Shown: positions 1-8,068, numbered from the stretch's first letter. The stretch is 64,000 nt of DNA from Rhizobium leguminosarum (GCF_001652265.1 NZ_LWBS01000011.1:1-64000); one strand, 5' to 3'. Translations and numbers: made by a program. The notes: generated from the sequence alone by a model not told the origin.

Positions 1-326
1 CGCTTCGGCGTCAGCCGCTCCGACAGCAGCGCAAGCACCGGGTCGTGGCGCAGCGTGTCGTGATCATCGACATCCTCGTAGCCCAGCGCGATCGCCGCAA
101 TGCGCTGCCCGACCAGCGTGCGGGTGCTGTGGACCGTGCACTTGCGATCGCGGCCATCAACGAAGCAGGCGGCCACCCGGTCGAACAGCCCGATGGCCGC
201 ATCGACGTGACGAAGCAGCAGCGCACCGGCATCCGAGGTGATCGCGCCGCCGTCGAAACCAGCGACGACTTTGTGGCCGTCGAAGCCTTTAAATTCCAAC
301 TGCGCGGAGATACAGTCTGTTTGCAT
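1..326 (-). CDS. IS1380-family transposase, N-terminal part (gene runs off the left edge)
   Basis: The minus-strand reading frame starts at ATG 326 and is still open at base 1, giving about 108 residues. The N-terminus (MQTDCISAQLEFKGFDGHK) is followed by SDAGALLLRHVD and VDGRDRKCTVHSTRTLVGQ, which I recognise as the start of IS1380-type DDE transposases. The family cuts and pastes DNA using an RNase-H-like fold. A strong Shine-Dalgarno (AAGGAGG, minus strand of 331-338) lies just upstream of the ATG. Whether the gene is intact cannot be judged because its C-terminal two thirds lie outside the window. A longer frame on the same strand (11-445) lacks family similarity and is a shadow. Confidence 0.85.
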   Translation of the reverse strand, partial: MQTDCISAQLEFKGFDGHKVVAGFDGGAITSDAGALLLRHVDAAIGLFDRVAACFVDGRDRKCTVHSTRTLVGQRIAAIALGYEDVDDHDTLRHDPVLALLSERLTPK

Positions 327-397
327 CGGGGCCTCCTTAGCGAATCTGGTAAGCCTTTGTAGCAAAAGCAGTTTCTCAGATTCGCAGCCCCGATGCA
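322..397 (-). promoter_or_regulatory. Inverted repeat enclosing the transposase ribosome-binding site and start codon
   Basis: TGCATCGGGG at 322-331 is the reverse complement of 388-397, and CGAATCTG at 341-348 is the reverse complement of 377-384. A transcript entering from outside the element would fold so that the AUG is base-paired and the AAGGAGG lies in an internal loop. A transcript that starts inside the arm would not form the stem. This arrangement is known in several IS families as protection against read-through expression; here it is an inference from the repeat alone. Confidence 0.5.
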
Positions 398-420
398 CCC
401 CTTACTTTGAGAGATTCGGG

Positions 421-957
421 CTAGGACTAGAATCTGCAAATACACTACAACTAAAGCCCCCTACATATGGCCGGTTAATGACAACTCAGAAGATTACTGC
501 ACGCTATATACAAGATTTTGATTATTCGGAGAAAGTCGCTGAAGATTATGCAATCTCTCGCGCTACTCACGCGAATTGCTCCTCAACTCTACCTATACTG
601 CAAATCTGGCAAGTATGCACTTAGCCAGTTCGAGCTACAGAGCGGAGCTATATTGACCTAGATTTGACCTGTTCTATCTGATGGTGGACGAATACATCGC
701 ATTTCACACTTTACTGAGTACTGGCGGGGACCTAGGGCGTCGCGGATAGTCACGAAAACGAGGCGGTGGTTGTGATTAGAAGAGGCTAAAGCCGGGCCGG
801 AAGCACGAGCAAGCGCGGCTTGCAGTCTCGCCGGAAGACGCCTCGCCGGCGATCATCGGCCCGTGTAGCTCGACGTGCTGAAGAAGCGGATCGCCGAATA
901 CGGCCCTTCTCCTTCGAAATGTCGCGTTTCTCCGTCTGCTGCGCTATGGGCGGAGCG
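421..957. other. Gene-poor, relatively AT-rich stretch
   Basis: No recognisable gene lies between the IS end and the LysR gene. Bases 430-740 are clearly richer in A+T than the neighbouring genes. A possible 48-codon frame (478-624, plus) starts MTTQKITARYIQDF but has no convincing ribosome-binding site and no family I recognise. The part from about 840 to 910 has coding-like composition (a frame reading LDVLKKRIAEYG) and may be a gene remnant. I can assign nothing here with confidence. Confidence 0.4.
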
Positions 958-1848
958 TTATCCGGCAAGCCGCTCCGTCAGGAAGTCGACGACGGCGCGC
1001 ACCGCCGGCAGCTGGCCGCGCCGGTGCGGCATCAGGATCGTCGTCTCGATGCTGCCCGCCGTCCATTCCGGCAGCACCCGCACGAGCCGCCCGTCGGCCA
1101 GCGCCTTGCGGCAGACGGATGTCGGCAGGCAGGTAATGCCGAGCCCCGACATGGCCATTTCCATCAAGACATAGGGCTCATCCGCGGCCATGACGGAATG
1201 CAGCGTGACGAGAGCCTCGTCGCCGCCCGAATAAAGCCGCCACTGGTCCTCCGTCAGGCTGGTCATGATCGTCGCATGCTGTGCCAGTTCCTCCGGCCGG
1301 CGCGGTTCGCCATGGGCATTCACATAATCCGGCGAGGCGAGGATGAAGAAAGGGTGGCTGGCGAGCTTGCGCTGCACCAGTGCCGAATCCGGCAGCGGCG
1401 TCCGGTGGCTGCGCAGCGCGATATCGAAGCCTTCCTGGACGATATCGACGAAACGGTCCGTCACGTGCACGGAGAGCCTGAGCTTCGGATAGCGCACAGC
1501 CAGCGCCGGCAGATGCTCCGTCAAGGTAAACTGCGCCGTCGGTACCGAGGCGGTCAGGCGAACGCTGCCGGCGGGTTCGGCCAGATGCCGCCGCACGATG
1601 CCCTCGGCCATCTCCGCCTCGATGATCGAGGCCTGGGCATGTTGAAAGAATTCCCGGCCGAGCTCGGTCAGCGCGAAGCTTCGCGACGTGCGCTGGATCA
1701 GCCGCACGCCAAGCCGCCTCTCCAACTCCGCAACCCGCTTGCTCACGGTCGATTTCGGAATGCCGAGATGTCTGGCGGCGGCAGTAAAGCTGCCGCTGTC
1801 GACGGCCTGCACGAAAAGATGGAGGTCGTTGAGGTTGAAAAGCGCCAT
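958..1848 (-). CDS. LysR-family transcriptional regulator
   Basis: This is a 296-residue LysR-type regulator with an N-terminal winged helix (NLNDLHLFVQAVDSGSFTAA, then GIPKSTVSKRVAELERRLGV, residues 4-55) and a substrate-binding effector domain filling the rest. I chose the ATG at 1848 because MALFNLNDLHLF is the usual family beginning; the reading frame stays open 96 bases further upstream without family similarity. The gene is divergent from the GST gene at 1963. The 114-bp gap holds an inverted repeat, ATGTGGAC (1864-1871) and GTCCACAT (1906-1913), a plausible operator. LysR proteins usually control the divergent neighbour, so GST regulation is inferred. The effector is unknown. Confidence 0.9.
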   Translation of the reverse strand: MALFNLNDLHLFVQAVDSGSFTAAARHLGIPKSTVSKRVAELERRLGVRLIQRTSRSFALTELGREFFQHAQASIIEAEMAEGIVRRHLAEPAGSVRLTASVPTAQFTLTEHLPALAVRYPKLRLSVHVTDRFVDIVQEGFDIALRSHRTPLPDSALVQRKLASHPFFILASPDYVNAHGEPRRPEELAQHATIMTSLTEDQWRLYSGGDEALVTLHSVMAADEPYVLMEMAMSGLGITCLPTSVCRKALADGRLVRVLPEWTAGSIETTILMPHRRGQLPAVRAVVDFLTERLAG

Positions 1849-1962
1849 CGCCAGCTTCCAGATATGTGGACATTGCGATGCATTTATAGCCTCTACCGCA
1901 CGATCGTCCACATCTTCACATTCATCGCGTCCAAACGGGTTCAATTCTGAAAGGAACGATTG

Positions 1963-2670
1963 ATGTCACCCATATTGTTTTACGGCGTCCCTGAAGGCTG
2001 CTCCTTCGGTTCGATCGTCGCGCTGGAATGGTCCGGCCTGCCTTATCGGCTCTGCCGCGTCGAGATGCCGGAAATGGTCTCCACCGATGACTACGCCAAG
2101 ATCAATGCAGTCGGCGAAACGCCGTCGCTGCTGCTCGAGGATGGCAGGACGATCAGCGAAAGCATGGCGATCCTCCATCATATCGGCGCCGGCACAATCG
2201 GCAAAGGTCTGGGCTTTGTGCAGCGATCGGCGGATTTCGATCGGCTGAACCAGATGCTCGCCTTTCTCAACACCACCTTCTTCAAGGCCTTCGGCCCGCT
2301 CTGGTATGCGATCGAGCATCCAATGGAGCCGGAAGAGAAGCAGGTCCTCACCGGCTATGGCATCGCCGCGGTCGAAAAGGCGCATCATACGCTGGAGCGT
2401 CTGCTCGAAGGTCGCGAATGGCTTCTCGGCAGCGGGCCGAGCCTGGCGGATGCGTATTTCGTCGGCATCGCCCGGTGGAACGACTTTCACCAGGTGGTCG
2501 ACCGCCGGCAGTTTCCCGGCCTGCATCGCCTCTATGAGCGCATGCAGCAGGAGCCGGCCGTGCGTTTTGCCCATGCGATCGAGCACCGGCAGGAAGCGAA
2601 AGGTAGCGGCGGTTTCCGCGGTGAGGTCGATCTGGCCGAGGCGCTCGGCCTGTTGAAACAGGCGGCCTGA
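1963..2670 (+). CDS. Glutathione S-transferase family protein
   Basis: The 235-residue protein has a thioredoxin-fold N-terminal domain (MSPILFYGVPEGCSFGSIVA; the GETPSLLLEDGRTISES segment carries the cis-Pro and the Glu-Ser pair that bind the glutathione gamma-glutamyl group) and an all-helical C-terminal domain from about residue 85. Such cytosolic enzymes conjugate or reduce electrophiles with glutathione; the substrate here cannot be read. AAGGA at 1951-1955 sits about 7 bases from ATG 1963; an in-frame TTG lies immediately before it and is a less likely start. It is divergent from the LysR gene, which is its probable regulator. Confidence 0.85.
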   Translation: MSPILFYGVPEGCSFGSIVALEWSGLPYRLCRVEMPEMVSTDDYAKINAVGETPSLLLEDGRTISESMAILHHIGAGTIGKGLGFVQRSADFDRLNQMLAFLNTTFFKAFGPLWYAIEHPMEPEEKQVLTGYGIAAVEKAHHTLERLLEGREWLLGSGPSLADAYFVGIARWNDFHQVVDRRQFPGLHRLYERMQQEPAVRFAHAIEHRQEAKGSGGFRGEVDLAEALGLLKQAA

Positions 2671-2715
2671 TTGCCGCAGCCGTCGCACCCTGGGGGTGGG
2701 ACGGCCGATCTGCCG

Positions 2716-3102
2716 TCAGCCGGCAGCGATGATCTCGATCTCGACCAGCCAGTCGTCGCGCAGCGTTTCGACGATGATCGCCGTGGTCGGCATGGCGCGG
2801 CCGTTGACGGCCCGAAGACGGGCATTCTGGTTCGCCTCCATAAAGGCGCCGTCGCTGAGGTAGCTCGTCAGCCGCACGATATTGTCCACCGTCATATCGG
2901 CGGAGGTGAGGATGGCGCGCAGATTGGACCAGATGAGGTCCAACTGACCTTCGAGATCGGCCGCGGCCATTCCCTGTTGATCGAGACCCATGGTGCCGCT
3001 GACGAAGAGCAGCCGGGACGGTTGCCTGACCTCCAGCGCATGGATGTAATCAGGGCTGGCCGCATAGATCCCGTTTGCTGGATTGTGCGCGATCATCTCC
3101 AT
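2716..3102 (-). CDS. RidA/YjgF/YER057c (Rid) family protein
   Basis: At 128 residues this has normal Rid-family size. The sequence shows the expected core: RLLFVSGTMGLD near residue 30, LEGQLDLIWSNLRAILTSA in the middle, and a C-terminal VEIEIIAAG strand. RidA proteins hydrolyse reactive enamine/imine intermediates released by PLP enzymes; other Rid subgroups act in specific catabolic routes. The conserved Arg of the RidA subgroup (in the R-N-A-R/E region near residue 105) is not obvious here, where NGRAMPTTAIIVETLRDDW is seen, so this may be a Rid2-7 type rather than true RidA. It is divergent from the Lrp/AsnC regulator at 3184, with about 80 bp between. Confidence 0.8.
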   Translation of the reverse strand: MEMIAHNPANGIYAASPDYIHALEVRQPSRLLFVSGTMGLDQQGMAAADLEGQLDLIWSNLRAILTSADMTVDNIVRLTSYLSDGAFMEANQNARLRAVNGRAMPTTAIIVETLRDDWLVEIEIIAAG

Positions 3103-3183
3103 GAGTTTTCTCCCCTTCCGAATATCTTATTGAAGAACGCCAGTATCGGCGATTATTGTTCGGCAGAAAGGGGAGTTTGCGGA

Positions 3184-3711
3184 ATGGCGAAAAATACAGA
3201 CGATCTTCGGCAGGGACGCAGGCAGCAGGCTGTCATCGATGCATTCGACCGAAGAATATTAGCCGCGCTCGCCGCCGACAGCAGCCAGAGCTATGCCAGG
3301 CTTGGCGAAACGGTGGGCCTGTCGGCGCCGGCCGTGCATGAGCGTGTGCGCCGCTTAAGACAATCCGGCGCCATCAAGGGCGTGCATGCCGCGCTGGATG
3401 GCGCAGCAATCGGCAAACCGCTGCTTGCCTTCGTGCATGTCGAAGCGGCTGGCTGGGGCAAGAGCGAGCGGCTGATGCAGGTCCTGCAGTTTCCCGAGGT
3501 CGAGGAGATGCATTCGGTCGCCGGCGACGCCAGCGTTCTCTTCAAGGTCCGCACGGCCAGCCCGCAGGCCTTGGAAGCTTTTCTCGCCCAGATCCACGCC
3601 GTCCCCGGCGTCACCGGCACCCGCAGCTATATCGCCCTATCCACCTATCTGGAGCGCCCGGTACAGGCCGGCGTGACCGATGGCTGGCCGGACATGCCTC
3701 GGCCGGAATAA
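3184..3711 (+). CDS. Lrp/AsnC-family transcriptional regulator
   Basis: The 175-residue protein has an Lrp-type helix-turn-helix (FDRRILAALAADSSQSYARL then GLSAPAVHERVRRLRQSGAI, about residues 22-65) followed by an effector-binding RAM domain (LLAFVHVEAAGW; VEEMHSVAGDASVLFKVR). The N-terminus is extended by roughly 20 polar residues compared with E. coli AsnC. Start ATG 3184 follows GGGGAG about 10 bases upstream. The protein is likely a local regulator of the divergent Rid gene, responding to an amino acid; both statements are inferred from arrangement and family. Confidence 0.88.
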   Translation: MAKNTDDLRQGRRQQAVIDAFDRRILAALAADSSQSYARLGETVGLSAPAVHERVRRLRQSGAIKGVHAALDGAAIGKPLLAFVHVEAAGWGKSERLMQVLQFPEVEEMHSVAGDASVLFKVRTASPQALEAFLAQIHAVPGVTGTRSYIALSTYLERPVQAGVTDGWPDMPRPE

Positions 3712-3738
3712 AGGCGGGATGGTGAGCAGGCGCCAGCC

Positions 3739-3841
3739 TAGAGCGGTTCAGCTTTTAACGGAAGCGCAGGACCGCTCTAGCCTTTTGTTTTTACGCAATT
3801 CCGAACGGAAAACCGCTTCGCACTTTTCCTGGAATTGCTCT
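3739..3841. repeat. Rhizobial intergenic repeat, TAGAGC...GCTCTA type
   Basis: A ~103-bp non-coding element begins TAGAGCGGTTCAGC and ends GGAATTGCTCTA, so its outermost bases are inverted (TAGAGC / GCTCTA). An internal hairpin pairs AGCGGTTC with GGACCGCT-like sequence (3740-3778). The segment GAAAACCGCTTCGCACTTTTCC is a motif I recognise as widespread in Rhizobium intergenic regions. It separates the convergent asnC and GFA genes. A copy count needs a genome search. Confidence 0.6.
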
Positions 3842-4241
3842 AATCCTCGCCCTCGAAGCGTGGCAGCGTTTCGATATTCTCCACCCCGGGCAAAGCCGAC
3901 CGGCACCATATCTGCTTTTTCGGCGCCAGTTCCCGCCGCTGGTCGATGCCGCCGACGCGGATACCGATCGCGCCGCCGTCGCCGTCCGTGCGGTAGAGCG
4001 GCGATCCACAATTCGGGCAGAAGAATTGCCGGCTGAGACCACCGCTGTCGCCATATTTTGCGTAGCCTCTCGGCTCGCCTGATAGGAGTGTGAAACTTCC
4101 CGGCCGCGCCGGTGCGGTGATGCGATAGGCCGAACCCGTCAATCGCTGGCAATCGGTGCAATGGCAGATCGAGATCCGCTGCGGATCAATCTCCGCCTGA
4201 TAGCGGATCGCGCCGCAATGGCATCCTCCGGTGATATGCAT
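3840..4241 (-). CDS. GFA-family (CENP-V/GFA domain) zinc protein
   Basis: The 133-residue protein has the complete set of zinc-binding cysteines of the glutathione-dependent formaldehyde-activating (GFA) domain: GCHCG (C7, C9), CHCTDC (C26, C28, C31) and CPNC near residue 77. The family includes Gfa, which speeds formation of S-hydroxymethylglutathione, but most members have unknown substrates. I start it at ATG 4241 because the domain begins directly (MHITGGCHCG). The upstream open frame (to 4352) reads through an intergenic repeat. No formaldehyde genes lie nearby, so the specific function is open. Confidence 0.85.
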   Translation of the reverse strand: MHITGGCHCGAIRYQAEIDPQRISICHCTDCQRLTGSAYRITAPARPGSFTLLSGEPRGYAKYGDSGGLSRQFFCPNCGSPLYRTDGDGGAIGIRVGGIDQRRELAPKKQIWCRSALPGVENIETLPRFEGED

Positions 4242-4255
4242 CGGCAAGCCCCCCA

Positions 4256-4340
4256 AAGCATGTCGCGCAAAAGTGTAGACCGGTTTTGCGATCATGACAT
4301 GCGGAAAACAAAGAGCTGAAGCGTGGCAGGCGAATCTGAA
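4256..4340 (-). repeat. Interspersed palindromic repeat (CATGAT..AAAACCGGT..ACTTTTGCGCGACATGC)
   Basis: Read on the minus strand, this segment contains CATGTCATGATCGCAAAACC and CACTTTTGCGCGACATGC, the ends of which are imperfectly inverted. Related shorter copies occur at 24922-24960, 26637-26673 and 52975-53010. The element lies directly before the GFA start codon and probably forms part of its leader. I recognise the motif as common between Rhizobium genes; its function is unknown. Confidence 0.5.
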
Positions 4341-4355
4341 AGATCGCGCCACGCT

Positions 4356-5888
4356 TTACTCTGCCGGCTGAGCGGCCGGGCGTGTGGCGTAGAAGGCCTT
4401 CGCATCCGCGGTGAAGGCGGCCCGCTGATCGGCTTTCGTATAGAACATATGCCCGCCGCGATAAAGTTTTAGCCCGACGCGGCCGCCGGCGAGCGAGGGC
4501 GGCAGATGCTCGACCACGTAGCGGCTGACGCTGTAAGGCGTCACCAGATCGCTGTAGCCATGCGCAATCAGCAGATGGAAGGCCGGGTTCGAGGCGAGCA
4601 GTTGCCGGACGTCGTCGGTGGCGCTGGCCTGGAAGCGCGATCCGCCGCCGCGCCCGCCGCCCCATTCCCAGCGTCGGCCGATATCGCCGTCGAGCAGCGA
4701 ATAGGTCATCTCGGTCTTGAAGCCGAGCTCGTTGCGGGCGTAATCGGCAAAGGCGCCGCCATAGGCGCGGGTGAAGCCGTCGAGGATGGCGTCGTCGCCG
4801 CGATCGTAATCCGATTCCGGATAGGGATCGGGTGCTGCAAAGGAGGCGTCGTAGGTGCTCATCACCTCGCCGCTGCCGGCGTCCGAATGTTTGACGTAGG
4901 AATTGCCGAGGAAGCCGCGATTGCGGGTGACGATATCCTCGGGAATGCCGGTCAGCCCGGCAATCTTGCCATAGAAAGCGGCGGCGTCGGCACCCGTCGG
5001 CGGCGGCCCGGCTAGCGTCGTCAGATAGTCCCCAAGCGCGAAGGTCTCGGCCTCCTTCTGCTTCTCTTCGTCGAAGGCCTTGTGCCGGTCGAGTTCGGCT
5101 GCCACCAGTGACGGCAGCTCCAGCGCTGCGCCGAGCGCGAACTGGTCGGCATTGAACATCAGCTGGCCCTCGAGCAGGGGGGAAAGCATCACAGCGCCGG
5201 CGACGATGATGCCCTGGCTTTCCTGCAGCACCGAGGCGACCTTGGCCGCACGGAAGCCGCCATAACTCTCGCCGAGAAGATATTTCGGCGAGTTGGAACG
5301 GTTGTTGTGCGCGACATAGAGCGCGATCGCCTTGGCGATGCTCTCAGCGTCGGCATTGACGTTATAATAGTTGGAGGCGTCGTCGGCCTTCGCCGTCCGG
5401 CTCCAGCCGGTGCCGATCGGGTCGATCAGCACGAGATCGGTGAAATCGAGCCAGCTTTGCGGGTTGTCGACGAGTTTCGCATTGGCGCCGTCGCGTCCGT
5501 CCGGCCCGAAATCAAGCACCTTCGGCCCGACCAGCCCGAGATGCAGGAAGGCGGAAGCAGCACCCGGCCCGCCGTTGAAGGCAAAGGTCAGAGGCCGGTT
5601 CGGCCCGCCATCCCGCGCGACATAGGCGGTGTAGAAGATCGCGCCGGTCTGCGCGCCGTCCTGGCCGAAGAGATCTAGCGTGCCGGAGGTTGCACTATAG
5701 GCGAGCTTCCGGTCGCCGATCGTCAGCGCGTGCTCGGTGACGGAATCGGCCGGCAGCAGCTTCAGCACGCCATCGCGCGCGCCGCTCTGGACATTCGCCC
5801 TTGGTTGATCGCTTTCCTGCGCATAGGAAAGGGCAGGGGCCAGCATTGCTGCAAGCGCGGTAAGCAGAAACAGGGTTCGTATGTGCAA
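4356..5888 (-). CDS. Secreted peptidase S10-family (serine carboxypeptidase-like) protein
   Basis: The 510-residue protein belongs to the alpha/beta-hydrolase S10 family. It shows the oxyanion-hole NGGPGAAS, the nucleophile elbow GESYGG, an Asp in AHGYSDLVTP and a catalytic-type His in GGHMFY near the C-terminus. S10 enzymes remove C-terminal amino acids at acidic pH. The N-terminus is a signal peptide (hydrophobic FLLTALAAMLAPALSYA). I chose TTG 5888 because GGAGGA lies six bases upstream; an in-frame ATG at 5936 would lengthen the leader by 16 residues. It likely acts in the periplasm on scavenged peptides. It lies about 110 bp downstream of the MFS gene and may be read with it. Confidence 0.85.
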   Translation of the reverse strand: MHIRTLFLLTALAAMLAPALSYAQESDQPRANVQSGARDGVLKLLPADSVTEHALTIGDRKLAYSATSGTLDLFGQDGAQTGAIFYTAYVARDGGPNRPLTFAFNGGPGAASAFLHLGLVGPKVLDFGPDGRDGANAKLVDNPQSWLDFTDLVLIDPIGTGWSRTAKADDASNYYNVNADAESIAKAIALYVAHNNRSNSPKYLLGESYGGFRAAKVASVLQESQGIIVAGAVMLSPLLEGQLMFNADQFALGAALELPSLVAAELDRHKAFDEEKQKEAETFALGDYLTTLAGPPPTGADAAAFYGKIAGLTGIPEDIVTRNRGFLGNSYVKHSDAGSGEVMSTYDASFAAPDPYPESDYDRGDDAILDGFTRAYGGAFADYARNELGFKTEMTYSLLDGDIGRRWEWGGGRGGGSRFQASATDDVRQLLASNPAFHLLIAHGYSDLVTPYSVSRYVVEHLPPSLAGGRVGLKLYRGGHMFYTKADQRAAFTADAKAFYATRPAAQPAE

Positions 5889-6001
5889 GATGTCTCCTCC
5901 GGCGGTCGGGAATGAGAGGCTGAGATAGCGTAACATCCGCGGCCGACGACCGGCATCAAGAGATGGTGATGAGCCAGTGAACCTGCGAGTGAGCGAGCGG
6001 C

Positions 6002-7294
6002 TCAGCCGTCCTTTTCGACCGCATGGACATTGATCTCGACCGCCCGCCCGGCCTTCCAGCCGTTGATCGCCGCGCCGAGCCCGAGCGCGACGAAGAGCGC
6101 TGCGCACCAGGAAAAACTTCCGGTCCAGCCGCGGATGAGGCCGACGATGAGCGGGCCGATGGCGGCGAGCAGGTAACCGACACATTGCGCCATGCCGGAA
6201 AGATGGGCGGCGACATCGGGATCGCGCGAGCGCAGCACGATCGTCGTCATGGCCGCCGCGATCAGCCCGCCCTGGCCGATGCCCTGCAGCACCGCCCATA
6301 GCCAGACCGTCGAAAGCGGTGCGAAGAGCAGGCCGAGCAGGGCGATGACGGCGACGCCGCAGAGGCTCGCATTGATCAGCCGCTGGTCGCGGCCGCGCAC
6401 GGCGATATGCGGCACGATCAGGCAGGATGCCGCTTGCACCATCACCGACAGGGAAACGATCGCCCCGGCAGTGACGCCGTCGAGCCCGCGTTCGCGCAAG
6501 ATTGGAACCAGCCAGCCGAAGACGCAATAGGCAAGGGCCGATTGCAGCCCCATGAACAGCGTCACCTGCCAGGCGAGCCGGTCGCGCCAGAGGCCTTTGA
6601 CGTGGAAGCCATTTCGTCTTGCCTGGCTGCGGCTGCGAAGAACTTCAGGCAGCCAGAGCAGGCTGACGATGAGGGCGGGCAGGGCCCAGATGGCGAGCGC
6701 GCCCGCGAGAGAGCCGCCCAATTCATGCTCGATCGGCAGCGTCAGCCCGGCTGCACTTGCCGCCCCGGCACAAAGCGCCATCGTGTAGAAGCCGGTCATC
6801 AACGCGGCGCGCCCGGCGAAATCCCGCTTCACCAGCCCCGGCAGCAGCACGTTGCCGACGGCGATGCAGGCGCCCGCAAGGGCCGTGCCGATGAAGAGCA
6901 GCGGCACGGAGGAAAGCCCGCGCAATGCAGTGCCGAGTGCGAGAAGCAGGAGAACGCCGAGCAGCGTGCGTTCAGTCCCGAGGCGCTGGGCAAGACAAGG
7001 CGCAAGCGGCGAGAAGGCACCGAGGCAGACGACCGGCAGCGTTGTCAGCAGGCTGGCGCCCAGCGCGCTGAGGCCGAGCTCCGAGCGGATTTCCGGCAGA
7101 AGCGCCGAGGCGCTCGAGAAGACCGGGCGCAGGTTGAAGGCAATCAGCACCAGGCTCGCGCCGAGCAGGAAACGACCCGCAGCTCCCCGCACCGGCGTTG
7201 CCTGCGGCGGTAGAAGGCTGCCGGCCTCGGCGTCTACAAGCAATTCGTCGGCCGCCTCGAGCGTGCTGGCGGCATGATTGGCAGGCGTGTTCAT
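6002..7294 (-). CDS. MFS transporter, CynX/NimT family
   Basis: The 430-residue protein has about 12 hydrophobic segments. The first (RFLLGASLVLIAFNLRPVFS) carries the FNLRP motif typical of the cyanate permease / NimT branch of the major facilitator superfamily, and a central charged loop (RSRSQARRNGFHVKGL) separates the two halves. Members move small organic anions or act in efflux; the substrate is unknown. Its start overlaps the end of the GntR gene by four bases (ATGA at 7291-7294), so the two are translationally coupled, and the transporter is probably regulated by that protein. Confidence 0.87.
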   Translation of the reverse strand: MNTPANHAASTLEAADELLVDAEAGSLLPPQATPVRGAAGRFLLGASLVLIAFNLRPVFSSASALLPEIRSELGLSALGASLLTTLPVVCLGAFSPLAPCLAQRLGTERTLLGVLLLLALGTALRGLSSVPLLFIGTALAGACIAVGNVLLPGLVKRDFAGRAALMTGFYTMALCAGAASAAGLTLPIEHELGGSLAGALAIWALPALIVSLLWLPEVLRSRSQARRNGFHVKGLWRDRLAWQVTLFMGLQSALAYCVFGWLVPILRERGLDGVTAGAIVSLSVMVQAASCLIVPHIAVRGRDQRLINASLCGVAVIALLGLLFAPLSTVWLWAVLQGIGQGGLIAAAMTTIVLRSRDPDVAAHLSGMAQCVGYLLAAIGPLIVGLIRGWTGSFSWCAALFVALGLGAAINGWKAGRAVEINVHAVEKDG

Positions 7295-7980
7295 GACAGG
7301 ATCATCCGGTCGAGTGCGGCAAGAACCGGCGCCATGAAACGGCGCACCGCCGCATCCGCCTGGTCGGAATCGCCGGTTTCGATGGCATCGACGATATCGG
7401 CATGCGCCTGCATATCGGGTTCCGGAATATCCTTGCCGAGCGTCGCCGCGATGGTATCGGCGATCGAGGCCGAGAAGAAATCGTAGATCTCGATCATCGC
7501 CCGGTTGCCGGAGGCGGCGATGACCGCCTTGTGGAAGGCGAGGTCGCGTTCGATGAAGGCGGCCTGATCGCCGCCGTCGTAATTGCCGCGTTCGGCAAGC
7601 AGCCTGCGAAGCCCGGCAACCGTTTCCGGCGTCTTGCGGATCGCCGTCAGCCGGGCTGCCTCGACGTCGAGCGCCAGGCGCGCCTCGAACTGGTCACGCA
7701 GGCTGGCGCGCCGCGCCATCGTCAGCGGCCGGCCGGCATCGGTCGTCGAGCGGACATAGGTTCCCGAACCCTGCCTTGTTTCGAGATAACCCTGGGAGAC
7801 GAGAACGCGCACCGCCTCACGCACCGTGCCCCGGCTGACGGACAGCATGGCCGACAGCGAGGCTTCATTCGGCAATTTCTCGCCGACCGCCCAGCGTTTG
7901 CCAAGAATGTCGCCGCGGATCGCCTCGATCGCCTCATCCGCGAGATTGGTCTTGCTCAGTGCGCGCATCTCACTACTCAT
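7291..7980 (-). CDS. FadR-subfamily GntR transcriptional regulator (FCD domain)
   Basis: The 229-residue protein has an N-terminal winged helix (GEKLPNEASLSAMLSVSRG, TVREAVRVLVSQGYLETRQG, about residues 32-75) and a C-terminal FCD effector domain with FIERDLAFHKAVIAASGN, which holds the Asp and His that bind metal in this family. Ligands are usually carboxylic acids. The start is either ATG 7980 (MSSEMRAL) or ATG 7968 (MRALSKTN). Either way, a perfect 47-bp palindrome covers the start region, so autoregulation is very likely. It is the first gene of a two-gene unit with the CynX/NimT-type transporter. Confidence 0.9.
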   Translation of the reverse strand: MSSEMRALSKTNLADEAIEAIRGDILGKRWAVGEKLPNEASLSAMLSVSRGTVREAVRVLVSQGYLETRQGSGTYVRSTTDAGRPLTMARRASLRDQFEARLALDVEAARLTAIRKTPETVAGLRRLLAERGNYDGGDQAAFIERDLAFHKAVIAASGNRAMIEIYDFFSASIADTIAATLGKDIPEPDMQAHADIVDAIETGDSDQADAAVRRFMAPVLAALDRMILS

Positions 7981-8013
7981 AAAGTCATCAGATGACTTTA
8001 TGAGTAGTGAGAT
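7967..8013. promoter_or_regulatory. Perfect 47-bp palindrome over the GntR start codon (probable operator)
   Basis: Bases 7967-7989 are the exact reverse complement of 7991-8013 around centre 7990; I checked every pair. The core GTCATCAGATGAC resembles FadR/GntR sites, which are short inverted repeats of the type GTN..NAC. The ATG of the regulator (7978-7980) lies in the left arm, and an equivalent ATG on the plus strand (8000-8002) lies in the right arm. In RNA the same sequence would form a 23-bp hairpin that buries the start codon. Confidence 0.75.
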
Positions 8014-8031
8014 TTCGATCTTTCGTCAACG

Positions 8032-8068
8032 CCTGACGTCAAGACAATAAAGACATCAAGACAATAAA
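8032..8068. repeat. Short tandem direct repeat
   Basis: The unit GACRTCAAGACAATAAA occurs twice in a row with one mismatch, directly upstream of the GntR palindrome and next to the terminator hairpin at 8063-8092. It could hold promoter or activator contacts for the GntR gene. Nothing more can be read from it. Confidence 0.5.

Larger units (their letters stand above)
1..420 (-). mobile_element. Right end of an IS1380-family insertion sequence
   Basis: The element includes the transposase start and its leader. The outer boundary is not certain. A C-rich motif on the minus strand (CCCGAATCTCTC, bases 409-420) is a possible terminal inverted-repeat start, and sequence composition changes to more AT-rich DNA just beyond it. 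The other end lies outside the window, so neither the inverted repeat nor a target-site duplication can be checked. Confidence 0.45.

Noticed and set aside
786..968. A 60-codon minus-strand ORF after the LysR gene
   Set aside because: Arg-rich, no ribosome-binding site, no family, and it overlaps the LysR 3' end.
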